Both the position numbers and the translations under genes were made by a program. A DNA stretch of 64,000 bases from Lachnospiraceae bacterium (GTDB lineage: Bacteria > Bacillota > Clostridia > Lachnospirales > Lachnospiraceae). Shown here one piece after another: positions 16,813 through 25,360 of the stretch (positions are counted from its first letter, which is position 1; each line of letters starts with the position of its first letter). The notes under the pieces are model-generated. The model was not told the DNA's origin. It ran no database searches and worked only from the letters and a program-made list of their open reading frames with translations. Location: the NCBI GenBank assembly GCA_031280955.1, contig JAITGA010000013.1:23857-87856 (forward strand), read 5' to 3'.

Positions 16813-18106
16813 AGTATTCAAATGTGTTGCCGTACATCCGCACGGTTGCTCCCTCTTCTATCCCCAAATCAATAAGTTCCTGTAACACTCCCGCCTCTTT
16901 TAGAAAACGCTGAAAGAACAAAAATCCCTTTTCTGCTTCCAGATTCGTGTAGCCGAGCATTTTTTCTATCCGTGCCCCTTCCACGACATATTCCCTAGCT
17001 GCTTCATCATAAATGACTGTATATGGCTCATTGGTAAATGAAGATAATTCATCAACAATGTATTCCGGCGAAAAAACGGTAGGTTCATCCTTGATATCGT
17101 CGAGCATCCGCCTTACATGATAGAGAAGTTCACGGATTCCCTCACCACTTACCGCAGATATCGGATAAACCGAAATGCCCTGTGGCTCAAAATGGGCTTT
17201 TAATATTGATAATATCTCCGCTTCACCATCGTCTTCGGTTGGTCCGATTATATCCATTTTGTTTGCGGCTATTACCTGAGGGCGGGTGGCAAGCTCAGGA
17301 CTATATGCCAGTAGTTCATTATTGATTTTGATAATATCTTCCAATGGGCAACGACCCTCTGAACCGGCAGCATCGATTACATGGATAAGCACTTTCGTCC
17401 GTTCCACATGGCGCAGAAAAGTGAAACCCAAACCCATACCCTCACTTGCTCCCTCAATCAAGCCGGGGATATCAGCAACCACAAACCCTTTGCTATCGTC
17501 TAAGTCTACCACACCAAGGTAGGGAATCAAAGTGGTAAAATGATAGTTCGCCACCTTGGGGCGGGCTTTAGAAATCCTCGTGAGTAGCGTTGACTTGCCG
17601 ACATTGGGAAAACCAAGCAAACCGACATCAGCAATCACCTTGAGTTCCAGCAATAAATCAAGTTCCTGTGCCGCTTGCCCCGGTTGGGCGTACTTGGGGG
17701 CTTGCATAGTACTGGTGGCATAGTGTTGATTACCTTTGCCGCCTCTGCCGCCTCTTAACATCGTAAATGTCCGATTTTCACCCGACATATCTATAATTAT
17801 TTTGTTACTCTGCTCTTCCCTGATAATCGTTCCCGATGGTACTTTGATGACCAAATCAGCTCCGCTTTTGCCGCTACATTTCTTTGCGCTGCCATTTGCA
17901 CCGCTTTCTGCTTTATAAGCCTTGGTATAACGAAAGCTTGATAACGTGTTTTGTCCCTCATCAATGGTAAATATAACATTGCCACCCTTACCGCCATCAC
18001 CGCCGTCAGGACCGCCATTGGGTACGTATTTTTCCCGCCTGAAAGAGACGTGACCATCACCGCCACGCCCGCTTTTCACACTAATCTTCGCCCTGTCAAC
18101 GAACAT
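16805..18106 (-). CDS. obgE: GTPase Obg
   Basis: 433 residues. The glycine-rich Obg fold comes first (SGRGGDGHVSFRREKYVPNG onward), then the GTPase domain with GFPNVGKSTLL, DIPGLIEGA and NKMDI, and last the OCT domain of Gram-positive Obg proteins (about 350-433). It takes part in 50S assembly and stress control. It lies between rpmA and yhbY in the conserved order. Confidence 0.98.
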   Translation of the reverse strand: MFVDRAKISVKSGRGGDGHVSFRREKYVPNGGPDGGDGGKGGNVIFTIDEGQNTLSSFRYTKAYKAESGANGSAKKCSGKSGADLVIKVPSGTIIREEQSNKIIIDMSGENRTFTMLRGGRGGKGNQHYATSTMQAPKYAQPGQAAQELDLLLELKVIADVGLLGFPNVGKSTLLTRISKARPKVANYHFTTLIPYLGVVDLDDSKGFVVADIPGLIEGASEGMGLGFTFLRHVERTKVLIHVIDAAGSEGRCPLEDIIKINNELLAYSPELATRPQVIAANKMDIIGPTEDDGEAEILSILKAHFEPQGISVYPISAVSGEGIRELLYHVRRMLDDIKDEPTVFSPEYIVDELSSFTNEPYTVIYDEAAREYVVEGARIEKMLGYTNLEAEKGFLFFQRFLKEAGVLQELIDLGIEEGATVRMYGNTFEYYE

Positions 18107-18158
18107 GATTTACCTCTGATTAGAAAAGGCTTCAAACCTGCGTTTGAAGCCTGTCTGT

Positions 18159-18449
18159 TTAAACCTTTTCTTCAAGCGGATAAACGGAAGCTTGTTTCCT
18201 GTCCCGTCCCCGCCGCTCAAAACGCAGGACTCCGTCCACCAATGAATAAAGAGTGTCATCGCCGCCCCGCCCGACATTGACACCGGGATGAATTTTCGTC
18301 CCCCGTTGACGGTAAAGGATATTTCCGGCTCTCACGAACTGTCCGTCCGCACGTTTAGCCCCTAGACGTTTACTGGCGGAATCACGTCCATTTTTGGTTG
18401 AACCGACACCCTTTTTATGGGCAAAAAACTGTAAATTCATTTTCAACAT
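18159..18449 (-). CDS. rpmA: 50S ribosomal protein L27 with cleavable N-terminus
   Basis: 96 residues. It begins [20 protein letters not shown]. The nine residues before AHKKG form the extension known in Firmicutes to be removed by the protease Prp after FF, exposing the tail that reaches the peptidyl-transferase centre. The prp gene is the next gene upstream (18489-18818). The rest is normal L27. Confidence 0.98.
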   Translation of the reverse strand: MLKMNLQFFAHKKGVGSTKNGRDSASKRLGAKRADGQFVRAGNILYRQRGTKIHPGVNVGRGGDDTLYSLVDGVLRFERRGRDRKQASVYPLEEKV

Positions 18450-18488
18450 CGTACTTTCCTCCCTCGTATATCTTCTCTGTTAATACTG

Positions 18489-18818
18489 TTAATCTCGTTC
18501 AAACTCCAAGCGTAGATACTTTTTGCCATAATGATTAAAAATTTCACTAAGACCTAATACATACGATTCCATCAACAGTCGGGCTTCGGCAGAGGTTTTT
18601 TGGGTAAAAGTAACTGCTATATGCCCGTTTTCCTCGTTTTTTTCTACCGTCATCGGCTCTTTTGCCAAGACCTCCAGCGAGTTGATGGTATTGATGGTGA
18701 GTACCGACAATGCGGCACAGATAATATCTTCACCACGCGGCCGATAATCGGCATGTCCCTCACACTTAAATCCGGCGAAATCGCCGTCATTAGTTCTCTT
18801 GATGACTACCTTGGTCAT
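18489..18818 (-). CDS. prp: Ribosomal-processing cysteine protease Prp (YsxB)
   Basis: 109 residues. The catalytic pair is at the family positions: H22 in CEGHADY and C34 in GEDIICAALSVL. It cleaves the N-terminal extension of L27. It lies between rplU and rpmA, spaced 6 bp from rplU, so the protease is made together with its substrate. Confidence 0.96.
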   Translation of the reverse strand: MTKVVIKRTNDGDFAGFKCEGHADYRPRGEDIICAALSVLTINTINSLEVLAKEPMTVEKNEENGHIAVTFTQKTSAEARLLMESYVLGLSEIFNHYGKKYLRLEFERD

Positions 18819-18824
18819 ATCGCC

Positions 18825-19133
18825 TCATTTGGTATTGATTTTGTCAATCCTTACCTTGGTGTATGCTTGCCGATGTCCTTGCTTTTTGTTGTATCCGGTC
18901 TTGCTTTTGAACTTGTAGACGATAATTTTCTTGCCACGTCCATGTTCTGTTACTGTTGCCGTTACGCTCGCTTTTGCGGCTTCTTTGCCTACCTTTAGCT
19001 TTTTGACACTAAGCGCGACCACCTTGTCAAAGGTGACAGTCTCACCCGGTTCGGCATCTAACTTCTCCACCTTAATGAAGTCGCCCTCGGAAACCTTATA
19101 CTGCTTCCCTCCGGTCACAATAATTGCATACAT
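18825..19133 (-). CDS. rplU: 50S ribosomal protein L21
   Basis: 102 residues with [31 protein letters not shown] and the C-terminal [14 protein letters not shown]. First gene of the rplU-prp-rpmA-obgE operon. A GGAGG site precedes the ATG at 19133. Confidence 0.98.
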   Translation of the reverse strand: MYAIIVTGGKQYKVSEGDFIKVEKLDAEPGETVTFDKVVALSVKKLKVGKEAAKASVTATVTEHGRGKKIIVYKFKSKTGYNKKQGHRQAYTKVRIDKINTK

Positions 19134-19278
19134 TCGCTACCTCCTGCTTTGCCGGCATTGCCGGTTTACTCGCTGATTGCGGTGACTCAATTAACCCAAA
19201 ACCACGGTTTCATCGGTGCTTTGACCTCATCATGCGGCACACGAAAGAAATATATCACTATTTGAGGGTAATTGTCAA
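19134..19278 (-). promoter_or_regulatory. rplU promoter and L21 leader candidate
   Basis: On the minus strand TTGACA (19278-19273), an 18-bp spacer and TATATT (19254-19249). The transcript would have a leader of about 110 bases before the rplU ATG, with the arms CCGGCA and TGCCGG next to the ribosome binding site. Firmicutes often carry an autoregulatory L21 leader here; whether this one folds the same way is not shown. Confidence 0.65.
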
Positions 19279-19336
19279 GTAGGGATTTTTGAGGGGGATA
19301 AATAGCTATAGATAGATATAGATAGACCTATAAATA

Positions 19337-19371
19337 GATTGCTTCGGCGTATAAATCCGCCTCGCAATGAC
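19337..19371. repeat. Dispersed modular repeat, module 1 only
   Basis: GATTGCTTCGGCG ... CGCCTCGCAATGACG; only the first module is present. The surrounding gap (19279-19423) also has a short ATAGATAGAT run and no recognisable gene. Confidence 0.7.
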
Positions 19372-19423
19372 GAAAACGTGGTGTTTGACATGTAAGCATG
19401 ATGTATCTGATGTGTACGCACAC

Positions 19424-19452
19424 TTGACATTTTCCCGCTGACAAGCTACGAT
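19424..19452 (+). promoter_or_regulatory. cysE promoter
   Basis: TTGACA at 19424-19429, a 17-bp spacer and TACGAT at 19447-19452, about 45 bp before the cysE ATG with its AAAGGA site. Confidence 0.6.
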
Positions 19453-19502
19453 TAGGACGTATTTTTGACGGATACAGTTTTTTATACAAAAAGGATAACT
19501 AT

Positions 19503-20336
19503 ATGCCAAATCAAGATTCAACCTTTATCGCCGCCGCTTCGGCGCGGCTTGTCGCCAATCATTGTCAGTTCATGCGTGATGAAGATAGCGGCGCATATCC
19601 CGACGTGGAACTCGCCATTGCCCTTGTTTATCAAGTCCGCTCCGCACTTTTCCCCCTTTGCTTTCCTGCCGGGAGGACTACTTCTGACTGGCATGTGGAG
19701 TTGCTTGATGAAATCCATACGGTGTTGACTTCGCAAATCCAAGCCTCGATGTTGCCGGACTCCGATGCCGAAAAGACAGCCGCTGCTACCGCTCGGGCTT
19801 TTATTGAACAGTTGTTCGATATTCAGGGGCAACTATGCAAAGATGCCAAAGCCGTCTATGACGGCGACCCTGCCGCAAGGAGTGTTGACGAAGTTATTCT
19901 TACTTATCCCGGGTTTTTTGCCGTGTTTATTTATCGGATAGCCCATTTCCTATATCGTCATAATGTGCCTTATCTGCCACGGATTATCAGTGAACATGCC
20001 CATAGTGTCACAGGGATAGATATTCATCCCGGGGCGCAAATCGGTGAATACTTCTTCATTGACCACGGCACGGGAGTGGTCATCGGCGAAACATGCGTGA
20101 TTGGCAACAATGTCAAACTCTACCAAGGTGTCACCCTTGGTGCGCTTACGACCCGCAAAGGGCAGCAATTAGCGGGAAGCAAACGCCACCCGACCATCGA
20201 GGACAACGTCACCATCTATTCGGGTGCTACCATCCTCGGCGGTGCAACCGTAATCGGTGCCAATTCGGTCATCGGCGGCAATGTCTTCATCACACAATCC
20301 GTTTCACCCAACACCACCGTCAAAGACCCTGCTTAA
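19503..20336 (+). CDS. cysE: Serine O-acetyltransferase
   Basis: Makes O-acetylserine for cysteine synthesis. 277 residues. The helical N-terminal domain (1-150) leads to a left-handed beta-helix of hexapeptide repeats: [40 protein letters not shown] and [14 protein letters not shown]. The catalytic His-Asp pair is in IDHGTG. The length fits the EpsC-type branch. It is transcribed alone on the + strand, and its end overlaps the convergent EamA transporter gene by four bases. No cysK is nearby. Confidence 0.93.
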   Translation: MPNQDSTFIAAASARLVANHCQFMRDEDSGAYPDVELAIALVYQVRSALFPLCFPAGRTTSDWHVELLDEIHTVLTSQIQASMLPDSDAEKTAAATARAFIEQLFDIQGQLCKDAKAVYDGDPAARSVDEVILTYPGFFAVFIYRIAHFLYRHNVPYLPRIISEHAHSVTGIDIHPGAQIGEYFFIDHGTGVVIGETCVIGNNVKLYQGVTLGALTTRKGQQLAGSKRHPTIEDNVTIYSGATILGGATVIGANSVIGGNVFITQSVSPNTTVKDPA

Positions 20337-21226
20337 ATGAGTAAACTAAGCGTACCTGCCACGATTAGCATTAGTCCGAGGAACATTTTTTTGCTTAATT
20401 TTTCCTTTAGGAAGAAATAACTGAATAGTATCGTCACGACGATACTTAGTTTATCTATCGGTACTACGATACTGACCGGTCCCATTTGTAAGGCACGATA
20501 AAAGCAAAGCCAACAAAGACCTGTCGCCAATCCCGAGAGAGCGATGAAAACCGCACTTTTTTGATTGATTTGTTTTATTTGCTTGTGTTTGCCTTGGACA
20601 AGGACGATTACCCATGCCATGATGAAGACTATCACCGTCCTGATTGCCGTACCGAGATTGGATTCAACACCGACGATGCCGATTTTGGCGAATATCGCTG
20701 TCATACTGGCAAAAAGTGCCGACAGAACCGCATATATCAACCATTTGTATGCGGAAAACGTCTTGTTGCTCTCTTTCGTCTGCTCAACGGGATGCCCAGT
20801 TTCATCCTGACGGCGAGCAAGCATCAGATATGTACCGCCGGCGAGTAAGGTCATTGCTATAATCGTTATTAGGGTAAACGGTTCGCTGAGGATGATAAAA
20901 GACAGTATCATCGTCAGGATGGTGCTAGATTTATCAATGGGGACAACACGACTGACATCAGTTAGCTTCAAGGCACGAAAGTAGCATAGCCATGATGCTC
21001 CTGTTGCCAAGCCTGACAGTAGAAGGAAGACCAGACTGCGAGTGTCGATATCCTTTATATCCTGATGCGAACCGACGACCCCAACCATCAGCCAAGCAAA
21101 GACGATTACCACTACCGTCCTCAGTGCCGTGACCAAATCAGAATCGGTATCCTTGATGCCGATTTTCGCAAGGATTGACACGGCTCCGGCAAAGATTGCC
21201 GAAGCCAGCGCAAAAACTAACCACAT
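20333..21226 (-). CDS. DMT-superfamily (EamA) transporter
   Basis: 297 residues, about ten hydrophobic segments arranged as two EamA repeats (1-140 and 155-297). Both repeats share the signatures ILAKIG/IFAKIG, LSGLATG and VVPIDKS/VVPIDKL. It is probably a metabolite exporter or importer of the inner membrane. The substrate cannot be told, though the convergent neighbour cysE makes a cysteine-pathway exporter thinkable. Confidence 0.9.
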   Translation of the reverse strand: MWLVFALASAIFAGAVSILAKIGIKDTDSDLVTALRTVVVIVFAWLMVGVVGSHQDIKDIDTRSLVFLLLSGLATGASWLCYFRALKLTDVSRVVPIDKSSTILTMILSFIILSEPFTLITIIAMTLLAGGTYLMLARRQDETGHPVEQTKESNKTFSAYKWLIYAVLSALFASMTAIFAKIGIVGVESNLGTAIRTVIVFIMAWVIVLVQGKHKQIKQINQKSAVFIALSGLATGLCWLCFYRALQMGPVSIVVPIDKLSIVVTILFSYFFLKEKLSKKMFLGLMLIVAGTLSLLI

Positions 21227-21253
21227 AAGATTACCTTAATCTGTCATCTGAAT

Positions 21254-21865
21254 CTATTCATCATCTTGCTCCGTATCGAGATTAACCGACGAAAATCCTG
21301 TTGCGGAAACTACTTCAAGCGGCTTAACCCGTTGGAATTTGACCAGTCCGGTACGGTTGAGGGCAACCATTATCGCCGGAATCACGGTAAGCTGGATGAT
21401 AATTCCCGGAACTGCCATTAGGATTGCCCCTGACATAAATGCCGCCCACGTGAATACTCCTTGATTGAGCGTCAAAATGAGCATCATCGCCAGACCCCAG
21501 ACTACCCTGCCGCCTACCATTGATATAATCAAAACCCGGTAGAGGGCAACCACACATTGCCAACGTGAGCGGGCATACAAAAACCCTGCCAAAAAGCCAT
21601 ATGTCGCCAGTTCAAAGGACATCGCAAAGGCAATAGGCACGATTGGCGGCATCCCGAAAGTATAACTGCGAAAAATCGGCAAAATGAGACCAACCGCCAG
21701 ACCATATTTCCAACCACAGATAAGCCCGCACAGCAGCACGGGAATGTGCATCGGCAACAGCATATTTCCTATCTCGGGAATATTCATGGTAACTATCGGG
21801 AGCAACATCCCGATTGCCATAAACATTGCCGCCAAGGTCATCTTCTTTACCAAATCATTTTTCAT
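21254..21865 (-). CDS. ECF transporter S component
   Basis: 203 residues with five to six membrane segments. Its first helix has the AxxxA-type pattern TLAAMFMAIG used for docking to the EcfT subunit. The second region, MHIPVLLCGLICGWKYG, and the following helices fit substrate-binding S components. No EcfA/EcfT genes are in the window, so it likely shares an energising module coded elsewhere. The ATG at 21865 follows GAAGGAGATGAA; the frame upstream to 21955 is not coding. The vitamin or other substrate is unknown. Confidence 0.85.
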   Translation of the reverse strand: MKNDLVKKMTLAAMFMAIGMLLPIVTMNIPEIGNMLLPMHIPVLLCGLICGWKYGLAVGLILPIFRSYTFGMPPIVPIAFAMSFELATYGFLAGFLYARSRWQCVVALYRVLIISMVGGRVVWGLAMMLILTLNQGVFTWAAFMSGAILMAVPGIIIQLTVIPAIMVALNRTGLVKFQRVKPLEVVSATGFSSVNLDTEQDDE

Positions 21866-21968
21866 TTCATCTCCTTCTGAAGTATCTAATATCAAACACA
21901 GGATAAAAATCATCTCCCTTTGAAATATATTGCTATGTTTGCAGGGATATGTCAAGTAAAACTGTAAC

Positions 21969-22004
21969 TTGCCACGCCACCACGATTCCCCTATAATAAG
22001 TTCA
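21969..22004 (+). promoter_or_regulatory. cdd promoter, leaderless start
   Basis: TTGCCA at 21969-21974, a 17-bp spacer and a consensus TATAAT at 21992-21997. The expected start of transcription coincides with the cdd ATG at 22004, and no ribosome binding site is present. Confidence 0.65.
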
Positions 22005-22450
22005 TGGAGAAGACCTCAAAGAAATCTCATGTTGATTTGTGGGAGGCGGCGGTAAAAGCTCGTCTCAATGCCTATGCGCCGATCTCCGGCTTCAAAGTCG
22101 GTGCAGCTTTGCTGACAAAAAGCGGCATGGTATACCAAGGTTGCAATATTGAAGACCCGTCAGGTATCGGAATTACCAATATTTGCGCCGAGCGATGCGC
22201 TATCATCAAGGCAATATCTGAGGGTGAGCGTGATGTTATCTCTATCGCCATTGCCGGGGGGCAAATTGCCGGTGGCAAAGATGGATTGATAACTTGCTTT
22301 CCCTGTGGTGTTTGTCGTCAGTACCTGCACTCATTTAGTCCGGCTGTCACCGTCATCTGTGGTGATGAAAACGGCACTATCAAAGAGTATGCGCTTGCAA
22401 CTTTGTTGCCGCACGCATTTACGAAAAAATTCACCCACCAAGAGCAATAA
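22004..22450 (+). CDS. cdd: Cytidine deaminase
   Basis: Deaminates cytidine and deoxycytidine. 148 residues. The zinc site is of the three-cysteine type: C61-A-E63, then PCGVC (C101, C104) and the following RQ. The substrate region AYAPISGFKVGAALL is intact. It converges on pdp, with a 20-bp overlap of the 3' ends. Both enzymes act in pyrimidine nucleoside salvage. Confidence 0.95.
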   Translation: MEKTSKKSHVDLWEAAVKARLNAYAPISGFKVGAALLTKSGMVYQGCNIEDPSGIGITNICAERCAIIKAISEGERDVISIAIAGGQIAGGKDGLITCFPCGVCRQYLHSFSPAVTVICGDENGTIKEYALATLLPHAFTKKFTHQEQ

Positions 22451-23759
22451 GCTCTCCCGCTTCATTGATGAACGCTTGGATAGCTTTCACGGGATGGGGC
22501 GGTACGCTGCTGATGGTAATAGCCGCCGTGAGTATTGTCATTGCTGTAGCTATCCTCTCTTCATCATTTGTGTGTAAATAAGCCAGTATATCTCCTGTTT
22601 TGACGATATCTCCTGTCTTTTTTTCGAGAATTATTCCCGCACCAAAGTCTATCTCATCTTCTTTTTTAGTCCGTCCCGCTCCCAGGCTAAGTGCCGCCAT
22701 ACCGCAAGCCTCAGCATCCATATGGAAGATGAAACCGTCACTATTTGCTGTCAGCGGTACGATATGCTTTGCTTTGGCAAACCCGCTTAGAAGTACCGAA
22801 GCATCACCATCCATCGCTGTCACCATCTCTTTGAGCTTGGCAAAAGCCGCTCCGCTTGTAACTGCTTCACTTGCCATTTCCTTGCCGGCTTCTATATCCT
22901 TAGCCACCCCGCCCAAAACGAGCATATAAGCGGCAAAAATAATGCAAATTCCGGTCAAATCCTCCGGACCGCTTCCATGCAGTGTGGCGACCACCTCTTC
23001 TATTTCCAAGGCATTGCCAATCGCTTGCCCCATTGGCGTATCCATATCCGTAACCAGAGCCATCACCCGCCGCCCCGACTTCGTGCCAATTGAAACCATC
23101 GCCTGAGCAAGGGCAATCGCGTCATCAAGTGATTTCATAAATGCACCGCTACCGGTCTTGACATCGAGCAAAATCGCATCCGACCCTGCCGCCAGCTTCT
23201 TGCTCATGATCGACGAGGCAATCAGCGGGAGTGAGTCTACCGTCGCCGTCACGTCACGCAGGGCATAGATTTTTTTGTCAGCGGGAGCAATGTCACCCGA
23301 TTGACCGATGATGGCAAGCCCTATCTCCCTGACAATTGCCTGAAAATCAAGAGGCGCAATATCAGTCCTGAGACCGGGTATCGCTTCCAGTTTGTCAATC
23401 GTTCCGCCGGTAAAGCCTAGCCCTCTGCCGCTCATTTTTGCCACGGGAACACCGCAAGCGGCAACAATGGGGGCAATAATCAAGGTCGTCTTGTCGCCAA
23501 CACCGCCGGTACTATGTTTGTCAACCTTGATTCCGGGAATGGCGGATAAATCAACGCTGTCGCCCGAATTTTGCATTGCATTGGTCAAAGTAGCCGTTTC
23601 ATCGTCATTCATACCCTTTAGGGAGATTGCCATCAACAACGCCGCCACCTGATAATCGGGGATTTCGCCTTGGGTAAAACCGCTGACAAAGAAGTTAATC
23701 TCCGCTTCTGTCAAGGCATTTCCGTTTTTTTTGTGATTGATGATGTCATACATCCGCAT
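22431..23759 (-). CDS. pdp: Pyrimidine-nucleoside phosphorylase
   Basis: 442 residues, full length. The phosphorylase motif KVDKHSTGGVGDKTTLIIAP and KMSGRGLGFTGGTIDKLEAI are intact, with a C-terminal barrel-sandwich domain (from about 340: IILEKKTGDIVKTGDILA). It cleaves thymidine, uridine or deoxyuridine to base and sugar phosphate. Start codons at 23759 and 23753 are both possible. It is convergent with cdd. Confidence 0.97.
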   Translation of the reverse strand: MRMYDIINHKKNGNALTEAEINFFVSGFTQGEIPDYQVAALLMAISLKGMNDDETATLTNAMQNSGDSVDLSAIPGIKVDKHSTGGVGDKTTLIIAPIVAACGVPVAKMSGRGLGFTGGTIDKLEAIPGLRTDIAPLDFQAIVREIGLAIIGQSGDIAPADKKIYALRDVTATVDSLPLIASSIMSKKLAAGSDAILLDVKTGSGAFMKSLDDAIALAQAMVSIGTKSGRRVMALVTDMDTPMGQAIGNALEIEEVVATLHGSGPEDLTGICIIFAAYMLVLGGVAKDIEAGKEMASEAVTSGAAFAKLKEMVTAMDGDASVLLSGFAKAKHIVPLTANSDGFIFHMDAEACGMAALSLGAGRTKKEDEIDFGAGIILEKKTGDIVKTGDILAYLHTNDEERIATAMTILTAAITISSVPPHPVKAIQAFINEAGELIALGG

Positions 23760-23791
23760 CGGTATACTCCTTTAGTTTGTAGGGTAAGGTG

Positions 23792-23819
23792 AATCCCCCA
23801 CCTTTACAGGTGGGGGATT
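23792..23819. terminator. Perfect 12-bp hairpin between VOC gene and pdp
   Basis: AATCCCCCACCT TTAC AGGTGGGGGATT. The hairpin is very stable but no T-tract follows on either strand. It may act as a transcript end or attenuator after the VOC gene. Hairpins of this look also occur at ends of IS200/IS605 elements, but no transposase is present. Confidence 0.5.
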
Positions 23820-23843
23820 TGAGATAAAAAGAAAAGAGGGGTT

Positions 23844-24266
23844 CTAGTGCTTGCCTTCCTCATATGAGAGCATCCAGTTGACCCCGAACTCATCGACTAA
23901 TATTGCAAATGATTTGCTCCAAAACGTCTCTGTCGGCTCCATTCCTACCTCACCGCCTTGCTTCAACACCGCAAAAACATCATGTACAGTGTTTATATCA
24001 TCGAAATTGATATGAATAGCCATGCCATTGCCGAAAGTACATTTATTGAGTGGTGAGGAATCACACAAATAAATGACATCATCGCCAACGAAGATTTCCG
24101 CATGGAGAATTAAGTCGCCCGAATCGGCGATTTCCTCATAACCTTCTTCAGCGGGGGCATCCTTATATCTTATTACCTTTTTGACATTGGTGGCGAATGC
24201 CCGTTCATAAAGAGATATCGCATCCTTACAGTTTCCGTTAAACATGAGAAATGGTGCTGTTTTCAT
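23844..24266 (-). CDS. VOC-family (PhnB-like) protein
   Basis: 140 residues of the glyoxalase/VOC fold in the PhnB-like branch: PFLMFNGNCKDAISLYERAF at the start, then HAEIFVGDDVIYLCDSSP and a C-terminal FGVNWMLSYE. Members are of mixed or unknown function. It stands alone between pdp and a repeat-filled gap. Confidence 0.88.
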   Translation of the reverse strand: MKTAPFLMFNGNCKDAISLYERAFATNVKKVIRYKDAPAEEGYEEIADSGDLILHAEIFVGDDVIYLCDSSPLNKCTFGNGMAIHINFDDINTVHDVFAVLKQGGEVGMEPTETFWSKSFAILVDEFGVNWMLSYEEGKH

Positions 24267-24475
24267 AATTTTCTTCCTTTCTGAGTGTTGGTTGTGTGTT
24301 ATTGCTCCACTACCTTAAATTCGGCAAACCGGGTGAGATTATATGGTGGAGTAACATGTTAAGCTATATATAACGCACACATGGGAGTGTTGGCAGCAGT
24401 CTTATCTGACTCTTGATTCATGGTAAACCCCCGCCGCTATTTTGTCAATATTCCGGATTCGGTAAGGTTGAACAT

Positions 24476-24601
24476 GGATTGCTTCGGCGTAAAACCGCCT
24501 CGCAATAACTGCACACGGACTTTGCCGCGCATGTTTTGCAAAGCAAAACTGCGCTACGAAGTTCTTAGTGCGAAGAATGACTAAAGAACGTGTCATTCTT
24601 C
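24476..24601. repeat. Dispersed modular repeat copy (all three modules)
   Basis: GGATTGCTTCGGCG ... CCGCCTCGCAATAACT, then GCAC ... GTGC enclosing a long arm with the inner hairpin GTTTTGC AAA GCAAAAC, then AAGAATGAC ... GTCATTCTT. It is the main content of the 355-bp gap 24267-24622; nothing else recognisable is seen there. Confidence 0.8.
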
Positions 24602-24622
24602 CGGCTTCGATAAAGGTTGAGC

Positions 24623-25345
24623 TTAAATATAGTCTAAGAGCGTTACAAAATTCGGTTTTTCTGCTGTTCCTGTGTTGGCATAGATGTCTTCTCGGCTAAT
24701 CGACAGCGCATACTCAGGTAACTGTTGACCGATATAGTCAAAAAAAGCTTCAATAACGAACTGCGGTTTGATGCTATTGGCACTCGATGCATCAAGCAGC
24801 AAAGAAAGTGACGTATTTCCGCTATTATCCGTACTATACCCAGTCTTGTAAATGAGCGGGCGCAAATCAATTTCCCGCTCGCCTTTCTTGGTAACTTTGT
24901 GATAAATCATCTCCTGACGATTCATAAACTTCTCAAATTGACTCATCCAGTCAATAGGTAATCCCGCCTCTTCGCTTATTTTTACCGTATATGCTGCCGC
25001 CGCAACACTCGCCATTGCATTTTTTGCTCCCTCCGCAAGTGGCTTTGCGGCAACTATCAAAAACCCGCCGCACATTTCCTTATTTAACCGCTTCGCAAGC
25101 TCTGCTGCGACTGTATCCCTGTCTGCTTCCGGTTCATTGATTTCCAAGTCAAAATACTCCCCATGACCAGAGAGACCGAGTCCCAACGGAGCGGCAAAGG
25201 ACATTACCTGATGAGGATTGAACCCCCGGGAATAAACCACATCTATTCCTGCTCGCCGTACCGCTTTCTGGAAAAAGCGCATCGTATCCAAGTGACCGAT
25301 GTATTTTGCCGCTTTGGTTTTGGCAAATTTGATGCGAACTTTCAT
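24623..25345 (-). CDS. TIGR03936-family radical SAM-linked protein (DUF2344)
   Basis: 240 residues. It begins with RIKFAKTKAAKYIGHLDTMR and YSRGFNPHQVMSFAAPLGLG, the hallmarks of this uncharacterised family, which is always paired with the radical SAM protein at 25361. The genes are 15 bp apart. In most Firmicutes the pair is followed by rng and rplU; here other genes intervene. Function is unknown; relatives are sometimes fused to the radical SAM partner. Confidence 0.88.
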   Translation of the reverse strand: MKVRIKFAKTKAAKYIGHLDTMRFFQKAVRRAGIDVVYSRGFNPHQVMSFAAPLGLGLSGHGEYFDLEINEPEADRDTVAAELAKRLNKEMCGGFLIVAAKPLAEGAKNAMASVAAAAYTVKISEEAGLPIDWMSQFEKFMNRQEMIYHKVTKKGEREIDLRPLIYKTGYSTDNSGNTSLSLLLDASSANSIKPQFVIEAFFDYIGQQLPEYALSISREDIYANTGTAEKPNFVTLLDYI

Positions 25346-25360
25346 CTAAATCATCTCCAA

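Noticed and set aside
23792..23819. End of an IS200/IS605-type element
   Set aside because: A lone hairpin without a transposase gene or second end; kept only as a hairpin feature.
24402..24596. Small minus-strand open frame in the 24.3-24.6 kb gap
   Set aside because: It lies within a copy of the dispersed repeat and has no ribosome binding site.
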